40,080 nt of DNA, taken from contig JANWIF010000020.1 in NCBI GenBank assembly GCA_025450035.1, positions 1-40,080 on the forward strand. Direction: 5' to 3'. Source of the stretch: Gemmatimonadaceae bacterium. GTDB taxonomy: Bacteria; Gemmatimonadota; Gemmatimonadetes; Gemmatimonadales; Gemmatimonadaceae. The notes under the pieces were generated by a model. That model made no database searches and was not told the DNA's origin. It saw nothing but the letters and a program-made list of their open reading frames with translations. Position 1 is the first letter of the stretch, and each line of letters begins with the position of its first letter. The position numbers and the translations under genes are program-made. Below are positions 1 through 7,065 of the stretch, in pieces.

Positions 1-372
1 CCAGCCGCCGTAGTACATGAACGTCTTCGCCGTGAGATCGAGGTCGATGTACGACTCGAAGATCGGCTTCCCGTTGTTCAGCGTCTCCAGACGCGCCAGC
101 TCGTCCCGGTGCGCCACACATAGCTCGCCTAACCGGTAGAGCATCTCGCCGCGCCGCCGGGCGCTCGTGCCGCGCCACGCGTCGCTCTCGAACGTGCGCC
201 GCGCCGACTCCACCGCGCGATCCACGTCCGTCGGGCCCGCCTTGGCCACTTCGGCGATGGCCTCCTCGGTGGCCGGATTGATCACCGAAAACGTGGCCCC
301 CGATTCGGCGTCCACCTGCTCGCCATGGATGATGAGCCGGGTCGGAAACCGCTCCGCCTGGACCGCCGTCAT
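1..372 (-). CDS. Aldehyde dehydrogenase, N-terminal part (cut by window edge)
   Basis: This is the first 124 codons of an NAD(P)-dependent aldehyde dehydrogenase. The gene runs off the left edge, so the catalytic Cys and Glu are not visible. The N-terminal family signature is clear: INPATEE at about residues 45-51, then a dehydrogenase Rossmann lead-in with RRGEMLYRLGEL and ETLNNGKPI. The ATG at 372 follows the enoyl-CoA hydratase stop by 10 bases and has a GAGGG ribosome site inside that gene's end, so the two are probably co-transcribed. Sequence style is that of betaine/phenylacetaldehyde-type dehydrogenases. The substrate cannot be set from this fragment. A link to aromatic-acid catabolism is inferred only from the neighbouring hydratase and the PaaR-like operator. 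Confidence 0.9.
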   Translation of the reverse strand, partial: MTAVQAERFPTRLIIHGEQVDAESGATFSVINPATEEAIAEVAKAGPTDVDRAVESARRTFESDAWRGTSARRRGEMLYRLGELCVAHRDELARLETLNNGKPIFESYIDLDLTAKTFMYYGGW

Positions 373-382
373 GACGCGGCCC

Positions 383-1198
383 TCACTTGCCCTTGAACGT
401 CGGCTGCCGCTTGTCCACGTACGAGCCGATGCCTTCCTTGGCATCGGAGCTCTTGAACAACAGGCTCTGCAGCTCCCGCTCGATGGCCAGTCCATACTCC
501 AGCGGCACCTCGCCCCCCGACTGCACCGCGCGCTTGATGTGCCCCACCGCCATCCCCGCCTTGTTGGGCAGGCAGAACTGCCGCGCGTACAGCAGCACGT
601 TCTCCCAGAACTCGTCCTTCGCGTACACCTCGTTCACGATGCCTAACGTCTGGGCTTCCTCGAACGAGAACGTCCGGCCCGTGCACATGAGCTCGATCGC
701 CTTCGCCTTGCCCACCAGCCGCGTCAACCGCTGCGTCCCGCCCGTGCCCGGGAGCACGCCCAGGTTCACTTCTGGAAGCCCGATCTTCCCCGAGTCCTGC
801 CTGGCGATGCGAATGTCGCAGGCCATCGCGATCTCGAGTCCGCCGCCCACGCAGTGGCCGTTGATGGCCGCGATCACCAGCTTGGGCGTCTGCTCCAACC
901 GGCTCAACGTCTCGTTGGCGTGCAGGCAGAAGTAGTACTTGAACGTGGGGTCCATCTCGTTGAGCATTTTGATGTTCGCGCCCGCCGAAAAGAACTTGTT
1001 CCCCGCGCCGCGCAGCACGATCACCTGCACGTCGGTGTCGAATCGCGCCCGCAAAATGCACTCGTCCAACTGGCGCATCATCTCGTGGGTGTAGGTATTG
1101 GCGGGCGGATCGTTGAGCTCGACGATCGCGATGTTGCCGTCGATGCGGTACGTGACCAGTGTCGACGTGTCGCGGTCAGTTACAGTGGCGGTAGCCAT
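383..1198 (-). CDS. Enoyl-CoA hydratase/isomerase (crotonase family)
   Basis: A 271-residue crotonase-fold enzyme predicted to hydrate trans-2-enoyl-CoA in beta-oxidation or CoA-dependent aromatic breakdown. Both catalytic glutamates of true hydratases are present: Glu122 in GGGLEIAMACDIR and Glu143 in LPEVNLGVLPGTGGTQRL. The oxyanion-hole elements are SAGAN (71-75) and the GGG at 118-120. Length is normal for the family. It lies between a TetR regulator (57 bases upstream on the same strand) and the aldehyde dehydrogenase, so the three probably form one regulated unit. Crotonases with this context include PaaF/PaaG-type enzymes, but the exact substrate is not determined by what can be seen. 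Confidence 0.93.
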   Translation of the reverse strand: MATATVTDRDTSTLVTYRIDGNIAIVELNDPPANTYTHEMMRQLDECILRARFDTDVQVIVLRGAGNKFFSAGANIKMLNEMDPTFKYYFCLHANETLSRLEQTPKLVIAAINGHCVGGGLEIAMACDIRIARQDSGKIGLPEVNLGVLPGTGGTQRLTRLVGKAKAIELMCTGRTFSFEEAQTLGIVNEVYAKDEFWENVLLYARQFCLPNKAGMAVGHIKRAVQSGGEVPLEYGLAIERELQSLLFKSSDAKEGIGSYVDKRQPTFKGK

Positions 1199-1255
1199 CG
1201 GTCAACCTCGAAGGGTAGGGAGTCAAGGATTCGGTGCGGCCGCGCGGCGTATCCA

Positions 1256-1879
1256 TCACCCGGCGGACGATCGTGGCAACGAAGCGTCGGAGATCGGCAG
1301 TCCCACGTAGCCGCCCAGGAACAGGTGGCATACGTTCTGACTCAACAGCTCCACGCCCAAATCACCCAGCGGGTCGTACCAGTTGTAGATCCAGTTCATC
1401 ATGCCGAACAGCGAGTACGCGGCCACGCGGCGATTCGCGTGTGCCGGACCGTGCACACGTTCGACGTCGGACAGGACATCCATCAGCGCGCGGGTGTACT
1501 CACGCTTCATGTCGTTCACCGTCTGCAGGAATTCGCCCGTGAGGGCTCCAGCCTCGTGCGACAACACCTTCATCTCCGCCATATGCGCGGCGAAGTAGTC
1601 GAGATGGTTGTCGATAAACCGGGAGATGCGCTCGATCGGGTCACTCACACCCTCCAGCGCTTCCCGCATACCGAGGATGACTGCCTCGAAATTGCGGCTC
1701 TGAATGAGGAAGAGCAGTTCTTCCTTGCTCTGGACGTAGTAGTACACCCCCGCCAGCGAGATCCCGGCGGCCCCCGCCAGGTGCCGCATACTGGTCTGAT
1801 GGTAGCCGCGCTCGGCGAATACCCGGGCGGCGGCGGCAAGCAACGTGTCGAGCTTCTGATCCCTGGTCGGACCGGCCAT
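1256..1879 (-). CDS. TetR-family transcriptional regulator (PaaR-like candidate)
   Basis: A one-component repressor of about 207 residues. The N-terminal helix-turn-helix covers about residues 10-55 (FAERGYHQTSMRHLAGAAGIS, then VYYYVQSKEELL), followed by an all-helical ligand/dimer domain. An upstream in-frame TTG at 1891 exists, but ATG 1879 is the better start because GGAGGG sits four bases before it. The promoter and a 12-bp palindrome lie just upstream, with the palindrome at the predicted transcription start, which fits autorepression. Downstream genes encode an enoyl-CoA hydratase and an aldehyde dehydrogenase. The operator resembles my memory of the Thermus PaaR site, so a phenylacetyl-CoA-type effector is possible but unproven. 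Confidence 0.88.
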   Translation of the reverse strand: MAGPTRDQKLDTLLAAAARVFAERGYHQTSMRHLAGAAGISLAGVYYYVQSKEELLFLIQSRNFEAVILGMREALEGVSDPIERISRFIDNHLDYFAAHMAEMKVLSHEAGALTGEFLQTVNDMKREYTRALMDVLSDVERVHGPAHANRRVAAYSLFGMMNWIYNWYDPLGDLGVELLSQNVCHLFLGGYVGLPISDASLPRSSAG

Positions 1880-1900
1880 GCAGCCCTCCAAACGGTTTTC

Positions 1901-1912
1901 GAACGCTCGTTC
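1901..1912. promoter_or_regulatory. TetR operator palindrome GAACG-CT-CGTTC
   Basis: Perfect 5+5 inverted repeat with a two-base centre. It covers the expected +1 region of the TetR promoter read on the minus strand. With flanks it reads CGAACGCTCGTTCA, matching the CNAACGNNCGTTNG site I recall for Thermus thermophilus PaaR except at the last base. Autoregulation is inferred. Confidence 0.6.
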
Positions 1913-1918
1913 AACTCT

Positions 1919-1947
1919 AACGTACCCTCAGGATTCCGGTGCGTCAA
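1919..1947 (-). promoter_or_regulatory. Promoter of the TetR-hydratase-dehydrogenase unit
   Basis: On the minus strand TTGACG (1947-1942), a 17-base spacer and TACGTT (1924-1919) make a sigma70-type promoter. Transcription would begin near 1912, inside the GAACGCTCGTTC palindrome. Confidence 0.6.
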
Positions 1948-1998
1948 GCAACCCGGCTTAACAAGTTCGCGGTGGCAACGTCTCAATGGGCGAACGGG

Positions 1999-2553
1999 AT
2001 GACTGAACCCAAGGCGACGGCGGACGAGCCGAGCGACGCTGCGCTCATTGCGCGCTGGCGGAACGGCGACGAGCGCGCGGCGAGCGTCCTGGTGGAGCGC
2101 CACGCCACGGCGCTTGCGCGGTTCGTCGTGAGTGTGGGGGAACGACTGGAGGTCGAGGAGGTGGTACAGGACGCGTTCGTCCGTGCCTTCGCCTCGCTCG
2201 ATGGCTTTCGCGCCGACAGTGCATTCCGGACTTGGCTGTGCGCGATCGCGCGCAATCTGGTCCGCGATCGGGCGCGGAGCCGCAAACTGGAGCGGCACGT
2301 GGTGCCGATCGAAGAGTGGCACGCGGCTACCGCGAACGACGCGCTGGACGTGACGGTGGCCGACGAGACGGAGGGGCGGATGCGCGAGGCGGTGGGGCGC
2401 CTGTCGCCGCTGCAGCGCGACGTATTCACGCTGCGAGTGACCGAGGGGATGTCGTACCGGGAGATTGCGACGGTGGTGGAGAGTACGGAAGGCGCGGCGC
2501 GGGTGCATTATCACAACGCGATGAAAGCGATCAAGGAGTTTCTCGATGAATGA
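1999..2553 (+). CDS. ECF-type RNA polymerase sigma factor
   Basis: A sigma70-family ECF factor of 184 residues. Region 2 covers the first half (helix with DAALIARWRNGDERAA, then VEEVVQDAFVRAFASLDGF and FRTWLCAIARNLVRD). Region 4 is near the C-terminus (LSPLQRDVFTLRVTEGMSYREIA, then EGAARVHYHNAMKAIKEFL). An in-frame GTG at 1939 would add 20 residues of low-quality leader, so ATG 1999 is preferred. The stop overlaps the anti-sigma start by 8 bases, the usual translational coupling of a sigma/anti-sigma pair. It is divergent from the TetR gene. The target regulon probably includes its own operon, but no convincing ECF promoter could be picked out. Confidence 0.93.
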   Translation: MTEPKATADEPSDAALIARWRNGDERAASVLVERHATALARFVVSVGERLEVEEVVQDAFVRAFASLDGFRADSAFRTWLCAIARNLVRDRARSRKLERHVVPIEEWHAATANDALDVTVADETEGRMREAVGRLSPLQRDVFTLRVTEGMSYREIATVVESTEGAARVHYHNAMKAIKEFLDE

Positions 2554-3145
2554 CTGTCCGCGGGACGACGTGCAGGATCTCCTGCCGGACCTGATGCACG
2601 GCCGGCTGGATGCGGCGGCGCAGGCGGAGGTCATGCGGCACGTTGCCGCGTGCCCCACTTGCACGGCGGAGCTGGCGCTGCTGCGCACGCTGCGTTCGGC
2701 GCTCGCGCCCCACGCGGTGCCTCTGGTGGACACCGGCCGCATCGCCGGCGCGATCGCCGATGATCGGCGCTCCGTTAGGCAACAGAGTCCGGATGCCGTG
2801 GGACACATCGCACCCGCCGCGGCCCAACGCGGGCGCGCGGCGGGGAGGCGGGGGGGGGGGGGGCGTCGCGCGGCCTGGCGCGCGGCGGCGGCGATCGTCG
2901 TGGTGGCGGGCGGCATCGCCGCGTGGTCGCTTCTACAGGGTGAGCCCGCGGTGCCGCATACACGCACGGCCACCGCGATCACGACGCCGGTCGCCGTGCA
3001 GGCCGGACTCGAGATGGACGGCGGCGTGAGCGACCTGCCGGACAGCGATGTGGAAGCGCTCCTGCAGTCGCTCGACAGCGTGCGCGCGGTTCCCGACGCG
3101 GACCCGTCACCGGTCACGTATCATCTGGGCTCGGGGGTGCTGTGA
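2546..3145 (+). CDS. Anti-sigma factor with zinc-finger (zf-HC2) and one membrane helix
   Basis: A 199-residue membrane-anchored anti-sigma factor. The zinc-binding anti-sigma motif H-x3-C-x2-C is at His32, Cys36 and Cys39. A single transmembrane segment lies at about 111-130, leaving a periplasmic tail of about 70 residues. It would hold the preceding ECF sigma factor inactive until an envelope signal acts. A run of 14 G (2850-2863) encodes Arg-Gly4 just before the membrane helix. A one-base slip there would remove the anchor and periplasmic domain while leaving the zinc finger intact. The stop overlaps the ATG of the next gene (TGATG), so the three genes form one operon. Confidence 0.87.
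   Translation: MNDCPRDDVQDLLPDLMHGRLDAAAQAEVMRHVAACPTCTAELALLRTLRSALAPHAVPLVDTGRIAGAIADDRRSVRQQSPDAVGHIAPAAAQRGRAAGRRGGGGRRAAWRAAAAIVVVAGGIAAWSLLQGEPAVPHTRTATAITTPVAVQAGLEMDGGVSDLPDSDVEALLQSLDSVRAVPDADPSPVTYHLGSGVL
2850..2863. repeat. G14 homopolymer inside the anti-sigma gene
   Basis: Fourteen consecutive G bases within the coding region, between the zinc finger and the membrane helix. It is long enough to slip during replication. A sequencing or assembly length error is also possible, although the reading frame is open on both sides at this length. Confidence 0.9.
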
Positions 3146-3726
3146 TGCGCACCGTGCGCACCGTGCTCACGGTCGCGGCGCTGGCCGCGCTCGCGTTTCC
3201 CGCGGCGGCGGGTGCGCAGCAAACCGAGCCGACACCGGCGCCACCGCCATCTACGCTGGATACCGGCGTCGCGGCGCCCTCGCCGCGGCGCGCGCGGCTC
3301 GAAGCACAGTTACGCGAGCGCACCGCCCAGGTCGTACGGCAGCAACTGCAGCTCACCGACGACCAGTTCGCGCAGCTCCAACGCGTGAACCAGAAATACC
3401 AGCAGCCGCAACGCGAGCTCACCGAACGCGAACGATACCTGCGGCTCTCATTGCGCGCCGAACTGGCGCTGGGCACGGGCGCCGACCAGTCGAAGGTGAA
3501 CGATTACCTCGACCAACTGGCGCAGGTGCAGCAGTCGCGGCTACAGATTTTCCGCGACGAGCAGCACGACCTCGGCGGCTTCCTCTCGCCCGTCCAGCGC
3601 GCGAAGTACGCCGCGTTGCAGGAGCAGATCAGGAAGCGGCTTACGCAGATGCGGCAGCAGCAGCTCGATCGTCGGCCGCACGCCGGCGGTGGCCGCGGCA
3701 TTGCGCCTCGCCGGCCGCGAGACTAG
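3145..3726 (+). CDS. Secreted Spy/CpxP-like LTXXQ-motif protein
   Basis: A 193-residue exported protein. A signal peptide occupies the first 24 or so residues, ending AAAGA-QQ. The mature part is mostly charged helix and carries two LTXXQ-type motifs, LTDDQFAQL and the C-terminal LSPVQRAKYAALQ, as in periplasmic Spy/CpxP chaperone or sensor proteins. It ends in a basic Gly/Arg-rich tail. ATG 3145 is preferred over the in-frame GTG at 3142 because it overlaps the anti-sigma TGA. As the third gene of the sigma/anti-sigma operon it may sense or relieve envelope stress and feed back on the anti-sigma factor. That role is inferred from other LTXXQ proteins. Confidence 0.82.
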   Translation: MRTVRTVLTVAALAALAFPAAAGAQQTEPTPAPPPSTLDTGVAAPSPRRARLEAQLRERTAQVVRQQLQLTDDQFAQLQRVNQKYQQPQRELTERERYLRLSLRAELALGTGADQSKVNDYLDQLAQVQQSRLQIFRDEQHDLGGFLSPVQRAKYAALQEQIRKRLTQMRQQQLDRRPHAGGGRGIAPRRPRD

Positions 3727-3735
3727 ACGCCAGCG

Positions 3736-4317
3736 TCAGCTCTGCTCTCCGTGCACGGCGGCGAAGAAGGCGCCGAGCTCCACGCGCAACGGAGGGGAAT
3801 CGCCGGCACCGTCGGGATTCCAGACCAGCGCGTCCGTCAGAATCTCGGGGCGCTTATCACCCGTGCGCCACCGCTCGACCACGCGCGACTCGATGTCCAC
3901 GATCCACAATTCGTCGGTGGGAGATCGGAGATAGAAATGGCGCTTGAGCCCGCGGTCGTAGCGCGCCGTGGATGGTGAGAGGACTTCGACCGCGAGGACC
4001 AGCGCCTTCACGATCGACCAATCACGGGTGACGATCCCACCGGCCGGAATCCGATAGACAAACAGGTCGGGCTGGACGAGAGTGCCCGCCTCGATTTCAA
4101 TGTCGGCTGGTGACGGCAACAGTTCGCCCAGGCGAAGGCAGCGAACGTACGGCGAAAGGTGGTCCCAGAGTAGAGCCACCGCCCGCTGATGGAGCCCATT
4201 CGGCGCCGGTGTCACGATGAGCATCCCGTCGACGCACTCGTGACGGTTCCCGTCGTCGGGAAGGGCGCGCACGTCGTCCGGCGTCCAGTAGTGTTCGAGG
4301 GCCTGCACCATGGACAT
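3736..4317 (-). CDS. Uma2-family (DUF820) PD-(D/E)XK-fold protein
   Basis: A 193-residue member of the Uma2 family of restriction-endonuclease-fold proteins. Visible family marks are HECVDGMLIVTPAPN near the start, QPDLFV with Asp84, VEVLSPSTARYDRGLKRHFY with Glu111 and Lys125, and ELWIVD at 136-141, so the predicted metal site looks intact. Family length is normal. These proteins are common in multiple copies in Cyanobacteria, Deinococcus and Gemmatimonadota-like genomes and often sit in accessory regions. Their biological role is poorly known. It is alone, convergent with the LTXXQ gene (stops 9 bases apart), with a 149-base gap upstream. ATG at 4317 is used, and a second ATG two codons later is possible. 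Confidence 0.85.
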   Translation of the reverse strand: MSMVQALEHYWTPDDVRALPDDGNRHECVDGMLIVTPAPNGLHQRAVALLWDHLSPYVRCLRLGELLPSPADIEIEAGTLVQPDLFVYRIPAGGIVTRDWSIVKALVLAVEVLSPSTARYDRGLKRHFYLRSPTDELWIVDIESRVVERWRTGDKRPEILTDALVWNPDGAGDSPPLRVELGAFFAAVHGEQS

Positions 4318-4466
4318 AGGCTACGCTCGGCGATCGGGGGACTGCAAGGGGGCACGCCCCACGATCGGCGCTGGGCGCTTGGGAAACATCACCACTGCCA
4401 CGCGTAACGCATCGGGAACACGCACCGTCGGCCCGGCGACCGCGCCTCCGATCACGACTCTACCCA

Positions 4467-5390
4467 TCAAATCCTCAGTGACTCGTCAAGTCTAGAGGGC
4501 CAAGTCTGAGGTCTTGAGGGCGTGGCCGATGGCCGATGGGCTCCGTTAGGCTGGAGCGCCGGCCGGCCGCGGTGCGGCGGGCGAGCCAGTGTCGATGCCA
4601 CGTGGGGCGCGCCACGGCACTCATGAATGAATGCCGTTGCAACGTAATCGAACGCTCCGCGCCGCCTGAGCTGTGTAGCAGACAGGCCGACGTACCGGCG
4701 GCACATGTTGCAGAGCGCCGATGCCGAAGGAAAGCCCAGGTCGTTCGCGACGCGCTCGATCGGGCGGTCGAGATCATCAAGCATGGCGGATGCGTGCACC
4801 AGGCGATTCCACCCGATGAGACGCCTCGGGGGCGGCCAGGACGCCTCGTGCAATTCATTGGCGAGGGTCCGCCGGCTGACCAGGCACGCCGCCGCTACCT
4901 GCCTAACGCTGAGGGGGCGCATCGTATTGTTGGCGACGACGCCGAACAGCAGGCGAAGGTTCACGGGCAGGACCCCATCGACCAAGCGCAAGAGGCGCGC
5001 CGCCGAGCTACTTTCGATGGCGTCGAGGATGGCGCGCTGCAACCCAACACCGGTATCGTCCTCGCCAGGGATGATCACGCCGTTAATACCTGCACGAACA
5101 GCGTTGATCACTTCGCGAATACCGGACGGTGAGACCGTGGCGCGCACCAGGATGGGCACCGAGGGCATGTCGATCCGGAGTGCGCGCAGCTCGGGAACGA
5201 GCGACTGGCCGTCCCGCGACCACATCTCCGTTAGCACGGCGGCCACGTCACCGGAGCGGACCGCCGCGACGAGATCGGTCCGCGAGTCGACGAACCGTAC
5301 GCCGATCCGGCCCTCCAGGCCTCGCGCGATGCGACCACGCAGATCCGCGTCCCGGAGGAGGACAGCAATCACCCGCATCCCAGTCCCCAT
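4467..5390 (-). CDS. AraC-type DNA-binding protein with degenerate receiver-like N-terminus
   Basis: About 307 residues. The first 120 resemble a response-regulator receiver fold (MRVIAVLLRDADLRGRI, then a beta strand VAAVLTEMWSRDG, then VPILVRATV). The strand that normally ends in the phosphorylated Asp reads TEM, so it is probably not phosphorylated. A helical linker follows, then a two-HTH AraC domain (VRQVAAACLVSRRTLANELHEA, and IERVANDLGFPSASALCNMCRRYVG). The last 50 residues are Pro/Arg-rich and disordered. The in-frame TTG at 5420 is unlikely. ATG 5390 or ATG 5378 are the candidate starts. No cognate kinase is nearby. The target is unknown; it is divergent from the two lipoprotein genes. 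Confidence 0.75.
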   Translation of the reverse strand: MGTGMRVIAVLLRDADLRGRIARGLEGRIGVRFVDSRTDLVAAVRSGDVAAVLTEMWSRDGQSLVPELRALRIDMPSVPILVRATVSPSGIREVINAVRAGINGVIIPGEDDTGVGLQRAILDAIESSSAARLLRLVDGVLPVNLRLLFGVVANNTMRPLSVRQVAAACLVSRRTLANELHEASWPPPRRLIGWNRLVHASAMLDDLDRPIERVANDLGFPSASALCNMCRRYVGLSATQLRRRGAFDYVATAFIHECRGAPHVASTLARPPHRGRPALQPNGAHRPSATPSRPQTWPSRLDESLRI

Positions 5391-5748
5391 AGCAGCCGAG
5401 CCTGCTGAGGAATCGCCCAAAAACGAGTCTCGTTGGACACCGTTGGAGGATGGTCCTCGACAACAATAACGATGTACGACATCCCGGCAGCTGCCGCAAG
5501 TCTGCCGGATGAGAGCGCCAAGTCCGCGAAACGCCTACCGATGCGCTCGCTGCGCCCCCAACGTGCTACCGGAACACCGTGGGACCTGGCGCAGCTTTGG
5601 TAGGGGCCCAGTGCGCCCCGATCGATGGTGATTTCTTGCTCGAGTCTTCCCACCGCGTCAGATCCCTTCCCAACAGATGTTGGTTGGGCAATTCCGGCAA
5701 CCATACTTTACCCGTTGGGCAGCCGAGTTCGAGGTTAGGTGGAGTGTG
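5391..5748. other. Gene-poor interval between divergent regulator and lipoprotein gene
   Basis: No convincing gene. Short symmetric elements stand out: AACGAG-T-CTCGTT at 5422-5434, which is a candidate operator for the divergent AraC-type regulator, and the 12-bp perfect palindrome CGGCAGCTGCCG at 5485-5496. Short open frames here show no recognisable protein character. Confidence 0.4.
5680..5709 (+). promoter_or_regulatory. Possible promoter of the lipoprotein genes
   Basis: TTGGTT, an 18-base spacer and TACTTT. The -10 fits the TAnnnT pattern seen at other promoters in this window, and the -35 is weak. It lies about 40 bases before ATG 5749/5752. Confidence 0.3.
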
Positions 5749-5829
5749 ATGATGAGGAATCGGAGGCGACCGCTTGGCTGTGTCACGTAGGAGGGTACAA
5801 GGACTCGCATCTGGATTGCTTCATCTCTC

Positions 5830-7065
5830 GTGGCGGTCACGCTCGCAACTGCCTGCACCGAACAGGCGCCGCAAATCAGCTCCCCAAACGCGGGGCCTGT
5901 GTTGACCCGGGAGCAGGCCGCCACCTACCCTGGATACGTAGCGACGCCCGCAGGCTGGTTCCATGCGTCGTGCGTCTACGCCATCCCAGCCGGCGCCAAG
6001 ATCAGCCTCAACCGTGTGGTGACGCGTCAGGATGGCACCAGCTTCCAGATTACCAAGTGTCCCTATCCAGCGTATTTGAGCCTTCCGCATCCGGACGGGC
6101 GCGGTGGCTTGGTACCGCCTGTGGACACCGGCTGGGTGGAGTACGCGTGGGATTTGGCGCCAACGGGCGACTCATATCGCGATCTTGCGGACATGTGGGT
6201 CGTGCCAGCGCCCCCGGCGCAGTCGTACACGGGAACTGAGGTCTTCTACAGTTTCCCGGGAATTCAAAACACGAACCCCGCCCCCATGATCCTTCAGCCG
6301 GTGATCCAGTATGGGAATAATGGCAAATTCGGAGGCAACTACTGGACCGCTGCCTCGTGGTGGTGCGATGGACCCAGCGGCACGTGCATGCATAGCACCT
6401 CTCACATCACCGTCTCGCCCGGTGATACGATATACGGTACGGTGGACGCAAGCGCTTGCGCCGGCCGTGTATGCACGTGGACAGTCACCACGCTGGACCT
6501 ACACACTGGAAGTAGAGCCACGCCCCTGGCCGTGGCGGACAGCGACACCTACACGTTCGTCACAGGTGGGGCGATGGAGACGCATAACGGCTTCAGCTCC
6601 TGCGCCGAGTTTCCGGACGACGGCGTCTTTCACACCGGGCTTTCCTTCGCCGGCCGCCATGGCAGCCTGACCCCGAGTTGGAAGAAAACTGTTCCCTTCA
6701 ACCCGAACCCCGACTGCGGATTCGACGTGACGTGGACCAGCACCACGGTGAACCTTATCGTGAACCCGCCGCCACCACCCCATCTCTCGGTCTCGATTAC
6801 CGGTCCGCTCGCGGAGCCTGCGTACACTTATGTCACCGTCACTGGCAACGTCTCGAACGGCGTGCCGCCGTACACGTACGGCTGGACGGTGAACGGCAAT
6901 GCTAACGCATGCGGCAACGAGAGTAGCTGCACTGCGGAGTTAGGCGGTTCCGGCAGCCAGTTGCTCTTCAGTCTGACGGTGACCGACGCCCACGAGGTCC
7001 AGGGATCGGCATCGCATACGGTGTACACGTGTCCGCAGCAGCCGGATAACCCGTGTCGGTCGTAG
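5830..7065 (+). CDS. Unknown secreted lipoprotein with C-terminal PKD/Ig-like domain
   Basis: A predicted surface lipoprotein of at least 411 residues with no family I can name. The C-terminal 90 residues (SVSITGPLAEPAYTYVTVTG, later PPYTYGWTVNG and LLFSLTVTDAHEV) look like a PKD/Ig-like beta-sandwich. The middle is rich in Trp, Thr, Pro and paired Cys, as expected for an exported protein. The lipobox LATAC is at residues 5-9 from GTG 5830, but that start leaves no charged n-region. The open frame extends upstream to 5791 (TRTRIWIASSLVAVTLATAC), a complete signal peptide, but has no usual start codon there. Further upstream in the same frame ATG 5749/5752 encodes MMRNRRRPLGCVT followed by TAG at 5788. 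The gene may be mutated, mis-sequenced or started unusually. Confidence 0.6.
   Translation: MAVTLATACTEQAPQISSPNAGPVLTREQAATYPGYVATPAGWFHASCVYAIPAGAKISLNRVVTRQDGTSFQITKCPYPAYLSLPHPDGRGGLVPPVDTGWVEYAWDLAPTGDSYRDLADMWVVPAPPAQSYTGTEVFYSFPGIQNTNPAPMILQPVIQYGNNGKFGGNYWTAASWWCDGPSGTCMHSTSHITVSPGDTIYGTVDASACAGRVCTWTVTTLDLHTGSRATPLAVADSDTYTFVTGGAMETHNGFSSCAEFPDDGVFHTGLSFAGRHGSLTPSWKKTVPFNPNPDCGFDVTWTSTTVNLIVNPPPPPHLSVSITGPLAEPAYTYVTVTGNVSNGVPPYTYGWTVNGNANACGNESSCTAELGGSGSQLLFSLTVTDAHEVQGSASHTVYTCPQQPDNPCRS

Noticed and set aside
1645-3117. 490-codon minus-strand open frame over the sigma/anti-sigma genes
   Set aside because: It is an Arg/Ser/Pro-rich shadow on the opposite strand of well-supported genes, common at this GC content.
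3736-5390. A defence island formed by the Uma2 nuclease and the AraC-type regulator
   Set aside because: The two genes are not coupled, no methyltransferase, helicase or other defence partner is near, and Uma2 proteins commonly occur alone.
5739-6239. 166-codon + strand frame overlapping the first lipoprotein
   Set aside because: No signal, domain or ribosome site supports it. The lipoprotein frame has an export signal and a beta-domain pattern.
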